Below, one piece after another: positions 7,209 through 14,917 of a stretch of 18,345 nt of DNA. Each line of letters starts with the position of its first letter. The stretch's first letter is position 1. The translations under genes were made by a program, and so were the position numbers. The notes under the pieces are model-generated. The model saw only the letters and a list, made by a program, of their open reading frames with translations. It ran no database searches and had not been told where the DNA came from. The stretch lies in assembly GCA_964583605.1 (NCBI GenBank), contig CAZOWL010000087.1, positions 1 through 18,345 of the forward strand, given 5' to 3'. The DNA comes from CAZOWL01 sp964583605. GTDB taxonomy: Bacteria > Pseudomonadota > Gammaproteobacteria > Chromatiales > Chromatiaceae.

Positions 7209-7396
7209 CCGCACGACTTGCCTGGCGCGCGGCCTGTTCGGACAAGACGGCCGTGACCAGCTGGCAGCGGGCGCCGTCTCCGGGGCCCGGCGGAGTGACG
7301 AAGGCTCAAGGGCGAGACCCATCCAAGGTCCTGCGGCCCCAGACCTGTCGACGGGCCGCTAAGCCCGCCGCTCAGCCCCTAGCGGACGCTCGAAGC
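7209..7396. other. Spacer or N-terminal extension before the flippase
   Basis: If the flippase starts at the TTG at 7397, this is a 188-bp spacer. It contains CTCCG (7278-7282) and CGGAG (7291-7295) as a small stem. The same DNA from the GTG at 7253 is open in frame with the flippase and would encode a Pro/Ala/Arg-rich stretch of 48 residues with no family resemblance. Which is correct cannot be settled from this sequence alone. Confidence 0.4.
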
Positions 7397-8911
7397 TTGA
7401 ACCCGCTGAAACGCCTCGCTTCGCAGACCGCCGTCTACGGCGTCAGCAGCGTCTTCGGGCGCCTGTTGAACTACCTGCTCGTGCCCCTTCTGACCTACAG
7501 CTTCGCCCCTGCGGAGTATGGGATTGTCGCTGAGCTCTATGCCTACATGGGCTTCCTGGCCGTAGGACTCTTGTTCGGGATGGAGACCGGATACTTCCGC
7601 TTCCGCTCCGATGCGACCTGGCGCCCTTCAATCGTGTATGGGACTGTGCTGCGATTCCTCGTGCTCGCAAACGGGGTGTTCCTGATCCTCATTTTGCTAT
7701 ACCAGTCGCGCGTCGCTGAGTGGCTGCGCCATAGCGACCAGCCGGAGCTCATTGGCTGGTGTGCCATCATACTGGCGCTAGACTCGGTCGGCGCCGCGGC
7801 ATTCGCGCGGCTGCGGGCCGAGGAGCGCGCAGTGCGGTTCGCGACGGTCAAGCTCCTGGAGATCGCGGCCAATATCGGCCTCACACTGTTCTTCGTGCTC
7901 ATCTGCCGGCGGGCGTTCGAGAGCGACCCAGAATCCTTTCTGGGGTCGATTTGGCGTCCCGAGATCGGAGTCGGCTACGTCTTCATCGCCAACCTGATCG
8001 CAAGCATGCTCAAGCTTGTATTGTTGACGCCGCAGCTCCGCGGTGGCCTTGGCACCTTCGACCGGCGATTGTTCCGACGGCTGATCGTTTACTCGCTCCC
8101 GATGGTCATAATCGGCCTGGCTGGGATCACCAACGAGATGCTCGACCGCGCCGCCCTCAAGTACCTGCTCCCGTACGACCACGAGACCAATATGGCCCAG
8201 CTCGGCGTCTACAGCGCCTGCTACAAGCTCTCGGTCTTGATGACGCTCTTCATCCAGGCCTTCCGTTACGCCGGAGAGCCCTTCTTTTTCAGCTATGCCA
8301 GAGAGCACGATGCCCGCGCGATCTACGCGCTGGTGCTCAATTGGTTTGTGATCGGCAGTGTCCTCGTGTTCTTGGTCGTCACCCTCTATCTCGATGTCTT
8401 CCAGCTATTCGTCGGTCCTGAATATCGTGGGGGCCTCAGCGTCGTCCCGGTGTTGTTGATCGCCGGAGTCTTCTTGGGGATCTATATCAACCTATCGATT
8501 TGGTACAAGCTGACCGACCGGACCATCACCGGCGCTGGAGTAGCAATCGTTGGATCAGCCATCACCATCTTCTTGCTGCTATGGTGGGTTCCTCGCTTTG
8601 GCTATGCGGGTGCGGCTTGGGCGCACCTGGTCTGTTACGGCGTAATGGTCATCCTATCCTATCTACTCGGCCGCAGGCTTTATCCGGTGCCTTATGAGGT
8701 CACGCGAGTGCTGGGCTACGTCGGCTTCGGAATCGGGATCTATCTGACCGGCGACTGGCTTGTCGACACGCTGGGCTGGCACTCATTGGCCACCGGAACG
8801 CTCCTGATCGGACTCTATGTCCTCGCCGTGGTACTGCTCGAAGGCCCTCGGCTCCGCAAGCCGGGATCCAATGGCGCCCCGCCCGATCCTTCGCACGGTC
8901 GGGCTTCGTGA
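7397..8911 (+). CDS. Oligosaccharide flippase family (Wzx/MATE-like) membrane protein
   Basis: This is probably an inner-membrane flippase for lipid-linked sugar units of a surface polysaccharide. From the TTG at 7397 the protein has 504 residues, dominated by hydrophobic helices (roughly 12-14 membrane segments) with short charged loops. The opening segment LNPLKRLASQTAVYGVSSV leads into FGRLLNYLLVPLLTYSF, the typical first helix of polysaccharide-biosynthesis exporters, in which the match to homologues usually begins with M-N-P-L. A longer form from GTG 7253 (552 residues) is possible. No glycosyltransferase, polymerase or chain-length gene is in the window, so the substrate is unknown. The C-terminus is a short basic and Pro-rich tail after the last helix. 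Confidence 0.85.
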   Translation: MNPLKRLASQTAVYGVSSVFGRLLNYLLVPLLTYSFAPAEYGIVAELYAYMGFLAVGLLFGMETGYFRFRSDATWRPSIVYGTVLRFLVLANGVFLILILLYQSRVAEWLRHSDQPELIGWCAIILALDSVGAAAFARLRAEERAVRFATVKLLEIAANIGLTLFFVLICRRAFESDPESFLGSIWRPEIGVGYVFIANLIASMLKLVLLTPQLRGGLGTFDRRLFRRLIVYSLPMVIIGLAGITNEMLDRAALKYLLPYDHETNMAQLGVYSACYKLSVLMTLFIQAFRYAGEPFFFSYAREHDARAIYALVLNWFVIGSVLVFLVVTLYLDVFQLFVGPEYRGGLSVVPVLLIAGVFLGIYINLSIWYKLTDRTITGAGVAIVGSAITIFLLLWWVPRFGYAGAAWAHLVCYGVMVILSYLLGRRLYPVPYEVTRVLGYVGFGIGIYLTGDWLVDTLGWHSLATGTLLIGLYVLAVVLLEGPRLRKPGSNGAPPDPSHGRAS

Positions 8912-9043
8912 GCGCAGCCCGAGCCTCCACCGCGCGCTGGTTCGCGTTCCGCGCGGAGCGGATCCATTGCCAGGAACGGCCCGAGACCGCGATGCGCTCC
9001 CGATCTCGTCTATCGGGGCTCGTCGGTCTGAGGCACAGCCTCC

Positions 9044-9271
9044 TCAGTAATGTCCGTGGATCTCGGCGTCACGATAGTGGACATCGATCCAACACCGCGG
9101 CAAAGACTCACCTGAAAGAAACACGAGCTCCGCCTTGTCAAAGTTATCCGCATCCTGTACCTCTTCGCCGGCATGGTAGCGCCCGACCACGGTAGTGCGC
9201 ATCGGGTTGAAGAGATCGCGCAGGCTCAGGATCTCGACAAGCTTGTCGTTCTTTTGCTGCTTCAAAAACAT
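9044..9271 (-). CDS. Conserved-looking small protein of unknown function (75 aa)
   Basis: I cannot assign a function. The 75-residue product begins MFLKQQKNDKLVEILSLRDL and is acidic and soluble, with no signal peptide or membrane helix. It contains DLFNP, RYHAGEEVQD, a LVFLSGESLPRCW segment and a terminal HGHY. I vaguely recall similar short proteins in related gammaproteobacteria, but name none. Support that it is real: a strong GGAGGT ribosome site seven bases before the ATG at 9271, whereas the open frame begins earlier at 9307 without one; base composition is normal for the region. It is downstream of the IbaG-like gene on the same strand (129 bp gap) and ends facing the flippase gene, with a weak CTGAGG/CCTCAG stem at 9028-9047 over its stop. 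Confidence 0.72.
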   Translation of the reverse strand: MFLKQQKNDKLVEILSLRDLFNPMRTTVVGRYHAGEEVQDADNFDKAELVFLSGESLPRCWIDVHYRDAEIHGHY

Positions 9272-9400
9272 GGCTGACCTCCGTAAGAATTGGCTTGAGA
9301 GCTCCACGTGAGCAGGAGCATCGAACAGCTGAACACGGCGTCATGGCCCTCGCGAGCCGGTTGGCAGCGTCTCGTCACGGCCACGCCCGGCGTGAGCCCG

Positions 9401-9622
9401 TCAAGGTGGGGTGGCCGTGCGAACGGACAGCGCATGCAGCTCGCCGCTCGCGATCTGGGCCTTGACGGTATCCATGACCATCCGCTCGCGCTTCAGCGGC
9501 GTCTGGCCGACGAAGGCGCGGCTGACGACGGTTGCCTCGAAATGGCTCCCATCACCGGTCACCCGGACCTCAGCATCGGGGATGCCTTGACGGATCAATT
9601 GTGCAACAGCCTCGGTCTCCAT
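9401..9622 (-). CDS. ibaG: BolA/IbaG family protein
   Basis: Small BolA-fold proteins work with monothiol glutaredoxins in iron-sulfur handling; IbaG (YrbA) is the short subfamily also linked to acid stress. The 73-residue product has the hallmark VTGDGSHFEATVVS near residues 21-34, a PLKRERMV helix where BolA proper has the RHR motif, and the C-terminal ELHALSVRTATP. The GDGSHF motif and the absence of RHR place it with IbaG rather than BolA. I chose the ATG at 9622 because GAGGTG lies six bases upstream; the frame stays open to 9937 but that part is antisense to prfC coding. It follows prfC on the same strand by 91 bp and may share its transcript. In E. coli ibaG lies by murA, so this context differs. 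Confidence 0.88.
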   Translation of the reverse strand: METEAVAQLIRQGIPDAEVRVTGDGSHFEATVVSRAFVGQTPLKRERMVMDTVKAQIASGELHALSVRTATPP

Positions 9623-9713
9623 CGATATCACCTCGGTAACGGGAAACAAGAGGGGGCCCTGACCGAAGGGGCGGTGCAGGCTGCAAAGATCTCGGGTGTT
9701 GGTCCGTGCAGCA

Positions 9714-11297
9714 CTACAGCAGCTCCCGGGTCGCGAGAAAGCGGATCTCTGGCCAACGCTCTTCTGCCAGGCTGAGATTGACCCGCGTCGGCGCCAGGTA
9801 GACGAGCTGATCGTCACCGTCCAGCGCCAGGTTCTCGTAGGTCTTCTCCTTGAACCGAGCAAGCTGCTTATCATCGTCGCAGGCCACCCAGCGCGCCGTA
9901 TAGACGCCGACAGGCTCGACAATCGCCTCGACGCCATATTCGTCCTTCAGTCGATAGGCCGCCACGTCAAACTGCAGCACGCCGACCGCCCCTAGGATGA
10001 GGTCGTTGTTCTTCAATGGGCGAAAGACCTGTGTCGCACCCTCCTCGCTCAGCTGCACGACGCCTTTGTGCAGCGCCTTCATCCGTAGAGGGTCTCGTAG
10101 CACCACGCGGCGAAAGAGCTCGGGTGCAAAGTACGGGATCCCCTCGTATTTCAGGTCCTCGCCATCGGTGAAGGTATCGCCGATCTGGATCGTCCCGTGA
10201 TTGTGCAATCCGATGATATCGCCCGGCCAGGCCTCCTCGACATGGCGGCGCTCATCGGCTTGAAAGGTGATGGCGTTTGCCACCTGGACCGTCCTGCTGG
10301 TCCGCACGTTCTTGAGCTTCATGCCTTTGGTGTAGGCACCGGAGCAGACACGCAGAAAGGCGACCCGATCGCGATGTCCCGGGTCCATGTTGGCCTGGAC
10401 CTTGAAAACGAAGCCGCTGAAGCGCGGCTCCGTCGGCGCCACCGTGCGCTGCCGGGTTGGCCTTGGCCGCGGCGGCGGGGCATGTGCGACAAAGGCATCG
10501 AGTAGCTCGCGCACGCCGAAGTTGTTGATTGCCGAGCCGAAGAAGACGGGTGTCTGGCGTCCGCTCAGGTAGTCCTCCAGCTTGAACGGATGGCTGGCTC
10601 CCTGGATCAGGTCGAGCTCTGCGCGCAGTTCCGTGGCCTGGTCAGCAAGGAGCTCATCGAGACGCGGGTTGTCGATGCCGACGACCACCTCCCCGGTCTC
10701 GATGCGACCGCCATGCTGAGCGCTGAAGAGGTGCGTCTCGTCGCACCGCAGATCATAAACGCCACGGAAACGCTTCCCCATCCCGATCGGCCATGTGACT
10801 GGCGCGCATTCGATCTTGAGGACCCGCTCGATCTCATCGAGGATCTCGATGGCCTCGCGCCCCTCGCGGTCGAGCTTATTGACAAAGGTCAGGATCGGTG
10901 TGTCGCGCAGCCGACAGACGTCCATCAGCTTGATCGTGCGCTCCTCAACGCCCTTGGCCGCGTCGATGACCATCAGGGCGGAATCAACGGCCGTCAGCGT
11001 TCGATAGGTGTCCTCCGAGAAGTCCTCGTGGCCGGGGGTATCGAGCAGGTTGACGATGGCGCCGCCGTACGGGAATTGCATCACCGAAGAGGTGACCGAA
11101 ATCCCGCGCTGCTTCTCCAGCTCCATCCAATCCGACGTCGCGTGCCGCGCCGCCTTGCGGCCCTTGACGGTGCCAGCCATCTGAATCGCCCCGCCGAAGA
11201 GGAGCAGCTTCTCCGTCAGGGTGGTCTTGCCGGCGTCCGGGTGGGAGATGATCGCGAAGGTGCGGCGCTTGTTGAGTTGCTCTTGAAGCTGGCTCAT
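9714..11297 (-). CDS. prfC: Peptide chain release factor 3 (RF3)
   Basis: RF3 is the GTPase that recycles RF1 and RF2 from the ribosome after peptide release. The 527 residues match the E. coli protein (529). The translation-factor G domain is complete: ISHPDAGKTT (P loop, about 17-26), GISVTSSV (switch I, 65-72), DTPGHEDF (86-93) and NKLD (140-143). RF3-type domains II and III follow, with HNHGTIQIGDTFTDGE and the VGVLQFDVAAYRLKDEYGVE segment. I place the start at the ATG at 11297 by family alignment (MSQLQEQLNKRRTF); a TTG at 11342 would add 15 atypical residues. No clear ribosome-binding site precedes it. It heads a minus-strand group with the IbaG-like gene and the 75-residue protein. Confidence 0.97.
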   Translation of the reverse strand: MSQLQEQLNKRRTFAIISHPDAGKTTLTEKLLLFGGAIQMAGTVKGRKAARHATSDWMELEKQRGISVTSSVMQFPYGGAIVNLLDTPGHEDFSEDTYRTLTAVDSALMVIDAAKGVEERTIKLMDVCRLRDTPILTFVNKLDREGREAIEILDEIERVLKIECAPVTWPIGMGKRFRGVYDLRCDETHLFSAQHGGRIETGEVVVGIDNPRLDELLADQATELRAELDLIQGASHPFKLEDYLSGRQTPVFFGSAINNFGVRELLDAFVAHAPPPRPRPTRQRTVAPTEPRFSGFVFKVQANMDPGHRDRVAFLRVCSGAYTKGMKLKNVRTSRTVQVANAITFQADERRHVEEAWPGDIIGLHNHGTIQIGDTFTDGEDLKYEGIPYFAPELFRRVVLRDPLRMKALHKGVVQLSEEGATQVFRPLKNNDLILGAVGVLQFDVAAYRLKDEYGVEAIVEPVGVYTARWVACDDDKQLARFKEKTYENLALDGDDQLVYLAPTRVNLSLAEERWPEIRFLATRELL

Positions 11298-11560
11298 GGG
11301 GTCTGTGGACAATGCGCAAAACGTATCATTGTATGTCGTCAAGGGCCAGGGATTCAGCCCTCAGCGTAGGCTCATTCTACGGCCGATAGACACCGCACTG
11401 CGCACGGAGGATCCTGCGGCTGGCTCGCACCGACTTAGCCAACTGTCAACGGCGACCACGCCGCGCACCCCTGCTTGCCGCCGTCCACCGTCGAGACGAG
11501 GCTATCGCACGGGTCCGCGACTGCAAGCGGATTAGGCCGGGAAATGCGAGGGCCGGATGG

Positions 11561-12349
11561 CTAACGCGCCCCCTCGTTCGGCCTGATCGCCTGGAAACGC
11601 TGTCTGTAGCGCGCCGGTGTGACGCCAGTGCGACGCTTGAATAGCCGGCGAAAGAACGTAGGATCTTCATAGCCGACCCGCTGAGCGACGATATCGGTCG
11701 GCTCCGTGGTCGTCTCAAGCAGCTGCTTGGCCTCTTCGACGCGCACGGTTTGAACGTACTCCGCGGGCGAGTAACCGGTCGCGGCCTGGAAGCGGCGTGC
11801 GAAGGTCCGCTCCGGGAGCCCCGACTCGGCGACCAGGCGCGCAACGGGATTGTCTGCGGCATAGTGCGTGTGGATCCAATCCTGGCAACGGGCGATGACG
11901 GCATCGTCGTGCCGGCGCGGGCGCGTCCTGGCCGCGTACAAGAGCTGCCCTTCACTGCGGTCACCGAAATCGAGCAGCCCGGTGTCGGCGAGCAGAATCG
12001 CGCCGGTACAGACAGACGCGACAGTGGTCCCGGCCTGGAACTGAGCACGAATCCAGCTCGTCTCGGCGGGCCAACGACCGCGCGGGTCGCAATCAGCCTC
12101 CAGGGCCAGGTCGCCCACCACGATCACGTCGCTCTGCGCGACCTCGCGCAACGCGCCCGCTGGGACGATCGGTATCCCGAGAGGGCAGCGGTAAGGCTCC
12201 CCAGTCGCCGACAGGATCCGCACCTCCATCCTAGGACCGGCGGCGGGCTCGCCGGTCAGCTCACACCAGGTCACACCAACGGAGGCGAAGACCTCGTAGA
12301 GACCGTAAAGGGCCGCCGGCGTCGTCTCCGGCATCGCCAGGAGAGTCAC
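11561..12349 (-). CDS. GlxA-type AraC family regulator with shortened DJ-1/PfpI domain
   Basis: This is a transcriptional regulator that combines an N-terminal DJ-1/PfpI (amidase-like) sensor domain with a C-terminal AraC double helix-turn-helix. The N part (TLLAMPETTPAALYGLYEVF) and nucleophile-elbow region ASVCTGAILLADTGLLD (Cys114) are typical. After Asp127, however, the sequence passes within a few residues to SEGQLLYAARTRPRRHDDAV, which in related proteins precedes the AraC domain. About 60-80 residues of the sensor domain appear to be missing, in frame; the 262 residues compare with about 320 usually. The AraC domain (about 165-252, with LPERTFARRF and GYEDPTFFRRLFKR) is intact. The GTG start at 12349 lacks a good ribosome site; Met6 is an alternative. 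It is divergent from the methyltransferase, its likely target. Confidence 0.85.
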   Translation of the reverse strand: MTLLAMPETTPAALYGLYEVFASVGVTWCELTGEPAAGPRMEVRILSATGEPYRCPLGIPIVPAGALREVAQSDVIVVGDLALEADCDPRGRWPAETSWIRAQFQAGTTVASVCTGAILLADTGLLDFGDRSEGQLLYAARTRPRRHDDAVIARCQDWIHTHYAADNPVARLVAESGLPERTFARRFQAATGYSPAEYVQTVRVEEAKQLLETTTEPTDIVAQRVGYEDPTFFRRLFKRRTGVTPARYRQRFQAIRPNEGAR

Positions 12350-12498
12350 CGAGATTGGCCGCTGGGCCGCTGGGATGGTTGCCTGCTCATCACGCCGACA
12401 CTGGCCGAAACGCCCCGTTATTGTCCACTTCGGCTCTCACGCTTGCGGCCAAGAGGGGGCAATCTTTCCTCAGTGACCCGATGAACCGGAGAGCCCAT
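12350..12498. promoter_or_regulatory. Divergent control region between the GlxA-type regulator and the methyltransferase
   Basis: This 149-bp region must hold both promoters. It starts with a tandem duplication GGCCGCTG/GGCCGCTG (12357-12372). I see no sigma70 promoter of good quality and no obvious palindrome, so this is assigned from gene orientation only. A ribosome site GGAGAG (12488-12493) serves the methyltransferase. Confidence 0.45.
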
Positions 12499-13611
12499 AT
12501 GTCCTTAGCCGTTGCGAAAGCCCAATCCTTCGATACTCAACGCGCGGAGTCATTCGCCGAGCACATCGGCGGCCTCCTCGACGCGGGAGCGACCGCTGTG
12601 ATGCTGTCAATCGGCCACCGCACAGGCCTCCTGGATCTCATGGCGCGGCTGCCGCCGAGCACCAGCCAACAGATCGCCGAGGCGGCCGAGCTGGCCGAGC
12701 GCTACGTGCGCGAGTGGCTTGCTGTAATGACCACTGGGCGCATCGTCGAGTACGACCCTGCCCGGCGCACGTACCGGCTGCCGGTCGAGCATGCCGCCAG
12801 CCTGACCCGCGGCGGCCCACTTGGCAACCTTGCCGTGTATGCCCAGCACATCGCCCTGATGGGTCAGGTCCAGGATCACACGCTGGCCTGCTTCGAGACC
12901 GGCCAGGGACTGCGCTACGAGGACTTCCCGGACTTCCACCGGTTGATGGCCGAGGACAGTGGTCAGACAGTCGTGAGCCAGCTGTTCGAGACCCTCCTGC
13001 CATTGGCCGATGGATTGACCGAGCGATTGGCGGCCGGCATCCGCGTTCTCGATGCCGGCTGCGCGCGCGGGCAGGCCCTCCTCGCGATGGCGAGGCGTTA
13101 TCCGAGCAGCCGGTTCATCGGCTATGACCTCGGGTCTGATGCCATCGAGCACGCCGCTCATTCCGCCCAGGCCGAGGGCCTCGCGAACGTACACTTCGCC
13201 GTACGTGATCTGGCCGGGCTCGACGAAGTAGGATGTTACGATCTGATCACATCGTTCGACGCCGTGCACGACCAGCAGGACCCTCAGGATCTACTGCGCC
13301 GGCTGCATCGGGCACTACGCCCGGGGGGCATCTACCTGATGCAGGATATTGGCGGCTCGGCCCATCTCGAGAAGAATCTCGACTTTCCGATGGCCTCGCT
13401 GCTCTACGCGATCTCCTGCATCCATTGTACGCCGGTCTCGATCGGCCAAGGGGGCGAGGGACTTGGTACGATGTGGGGCTGGGAAACAGCCCACGCGATG
13501 CTCGAGGAGGCCGGCTTCACGGAGATCGCGCGGCACGTCTTGCCACACGATCCGATGAACGTGTGGTTCGTCTCCAGCAAGGCGACGCGCCCTGGGGAGG
13601 CTCGAACCTGA
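12499..13611 (+). CDS. Class I SAM-dependent methyltransferase with N-terminal winged helix
   Basis: This is a predicted methyltransferase of unknown substrate. The 370-residue protein has an N-terminal helical/winged-helix dimerisation region (about 15-100, with MLSIGHRTGLLDLMA and REWLAVMTTGRIVEYD), as in small-molecule O-methyltransferases and the mycobacterial Rv2258c group. A Rossmann SAM-binding domain follows: motif I VLDAGCARGQ at 183-192, acidic Asp210 in FIGYD, DAVHD at 254-258 and LRPGGIYLMQD. The late CIHCTPVSIGQGG and GLGTMWGWE motifs are, as I recall, typical of that group. The start ATG at 12499 has GGAGAG at correct distance; the ATG at 12481 would add six residues. The divergent regulator probably controls it. 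Confidence 0.88.
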   Translation: MSLAVAKAQSFDTQRAESFAEHIGGLLDAGATAVMLSIGHRTGLLDLMARLPPSTSQQIAEAAELAERYVREWLAVMTTGRIVEYDPARRTYRLPVEHAASLTRGGPLGNLAVYAQHIALMGQVQDHTLACFETGQGLRYEDFPDFHRLMAEDSGQTVVSQLFETLLPLADGLTERLAAGIRVLDAGCARGQALLAMARRYPSSRFIGYDLGSDAIEHAAHSAQAEGLANVHFAVRDLAGLDEVGCYDLITSFDAVHDQQDPQDLLRRLHRALRPGGIYLMQDIGGSAHLEKNLDFPMASLLYAISCIHCTPVSIGQGGEGLGTMWGWETAHAMLEEAGFTEIARHVLPHDPMNVWFVSSKATRPGEART

Positions 13612-13741
13612 CGGTACCACAGGCTCCAGCGCGAGGCCGCCGGCCACGGAGGGCTCGCGCTGGCTCGCGCCGCGATGGACCCAAAGCGCCATCCGTGCCA
13701 TCTTTCGCTTCTCGCTCGAGCTGCGGAGATGTGGAGTCCCG

Positions 13742-14746
13742 ATGCGCATCGTCGAGGTCGTCGCCGACGCCAAACATGCCAAGACCCTTGCCGGCATGGC
13801 CCGCTTTTACGGCGCCGAGGACTACTGGTGGACCGGTCAGGACGAGAACGGCCGCTGGTCGATGCGGATGCTGGTCCCGGACGACAGCCGCCAGGCGCTC
13901 ACCGATGCGCTGCAAGACCTATTCAAGGCCGAAGCGCAGGCCCGCATCGTCGTGCAGCCGGTCGACACCGTCCTCTCGCGTCGGGGACCGGTGGGGGGAG
14001 ACGGGAATGACACGCGCGCGAAGACCGTGGCCGCCACCCGTGAAGAGCTCTACACCCAGATCGCGAAAGGGGCCCAGCTCGACGGAAACTACCTGCTATT
14101 GACGCTTCTCTCGACGCTCGTCGCGGCCATCGGCATGGTCGAGGACAATGTCGCGGTGGTCATCGGCGCCATGGTCATCGCCCCGCTGCTCGGACCGAAC
14201 ATCGCGCTCGCCTTCGCGACCTCTCTCGGTGACAAGGAGCTCAGCTGGCGCGCCCTGAAGACCAACGCGGCGGGATTCGGTCTCGCGCTCTTGATCCCGA
14301 TGGCAATCGCCTGGCTCCTGCCGATCGACCTCGACAGCCCCGAGATCATCGCCCGTACCAGCGTCGACCTCGGCGGAGTCGTCCTAGGGCTTGCGTCCGG
14401 CGCCGCGGCCGTGCTCTCGCTTACGACGGGGCTCTCTGCCACCATGGTGGGGGTCATGGTCGCTGTGGCCCTACTGCCGCCGGCCGCGACCGTGGGCATG
14501 ATGCTCGGCGCCGGCCGTTGGGAATCCGCGCTCGGCGCCGGTCTGCTCCTGACAGTGAACGTCGTATGCGTCCTGCTGGCCGCGAAGCTCGTCTTTCTAT
14601 TCAAAGGGGTCAAGCCGCGCTCCTGGACCGACCGTAACCGCGCCAAGCAGTCGATGGCGATCTACATCTCCCTTTGGGCCCTGCTGCTGGCCATCCTGAT
14701 CGCGGTCATACTCATCCGCTCGGCTGGTTGGCATGCGGTTTGGTAG
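13742..14746 (+). CDS. TIGR00341/DUF389 family membrane protein
   Basis: This belongs to a conserved inner-membrane family of unknown function. The 334 residues split into a soluble N-terminal domain (about 1-85, with RFYGAEDYWW and RMLVPDDSRQALTDAL), a charged linker and a membrane part from about residue 115 on with some seven helices. The family hallmark EDNVAVVIGAMVIAPLLGP lies at 134-152, followed by polar NAAGFG, a Gly/Ala-rich TTGLSATMVGVMVAVALLPP segment (228-247) and a basic loop KPRSWTDRNRAKQS before the last helix. GGAG six bases before the ATG at 13742 supports the start. It stands alone between the methyltransferase and gltX; nothing nearby suggests a substrate. Length and motifs appear complete. 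Confidence 0.9.
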   Translation: MRIVEVVADAKHAKTLAGMARFYGAEDYWWTGQDENGRWSMRMLVPDDSRQALTDALQDLFKAEAQARIVVQPVDTVLSRRGPVGGDGNDTRAKTVAATREELYTQIAKGAQLDGNYLLLTLLSTLVAAIGMVEDNVAVVIGAMVIAPLLGPNIALAFATSLGDKELSWRALKTNAAGFGLALLIPMAIAWLLPIDLDSPEIIARTSVDLGGVVLGLASGAAAVLSLTTGLSATMVGVMVAVALLPPAATVGMMLGAGRWESALGAGLLLTVNVVCVLLAAKLVFLFKGVKPRSWTDRNRAKQSMAIYISLWALLLAILIAVILIRSAGWHAVW

Positions 14747-14839
14747 GAGTCGTCCTCACGGGGCTCACCATGCGAGGCGCGCTGACGCTCGTGCTGCCAC
14801 CTGGGGCCGCGAACCTCGCATCTTGGCCGATCCCGCTTT

Positions 14840-14848
14840 TGGTACAAT
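14840..14848 (+). promoter_or_regulatory. Extended -10 promoter element of gltX
   Basis: TGGTACAAT at 14840-14848 is an extended -10 element (TGn plus TACAAT, five of six to consensus), 69 bp before the gltX start. A -35 element is poor (ATCTTG or TTGGCC upstream), as is common with extended -10 promoters. It fits separate transcription of gltX from the DUF389 gene. Confidence 0.6.
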
Positions 14849-14917
14849 CCCATAGCGGCTGGCCCGCCCGGCGGCGTGGTTTGTCGCCATGACCCGACTT
14901 GGCTCGAAGGAATCCAG

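Noticed and set aside
9598..9608. TTGTGCAACAG resembling the PhaR motif
   Set aside because: It lies inside the IbaG-like coding sequence, matches only part of the motif and has no PHA gene nearby.
9401..9937. Longer 178-residue version of the BolA-type protein
   Set aside because: The extra N-terminal part is out-of-frame prfC coding sequence; a good ribosome site at 9629-9634 supports the start at 9622.
10590..11369. 259-codon plus-strand frame opposite prfC
   Set aside because: Antisense shadow of a conserved RF3 gene; the product looks like random GC-rich translation.
11750..12484. 244-codon plus-strand frame opposite the GlxA-type regulator
   Set aside because: Shadow frame; the minus-strand AraC domain is clear.
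13233..14102. 289-codon plus-strand frame spanning the methyltransferase end and DUF389 start
   Set aside because: Arg/Ser/Pro-rich frame overlapping two well-supported genes; a shadow.
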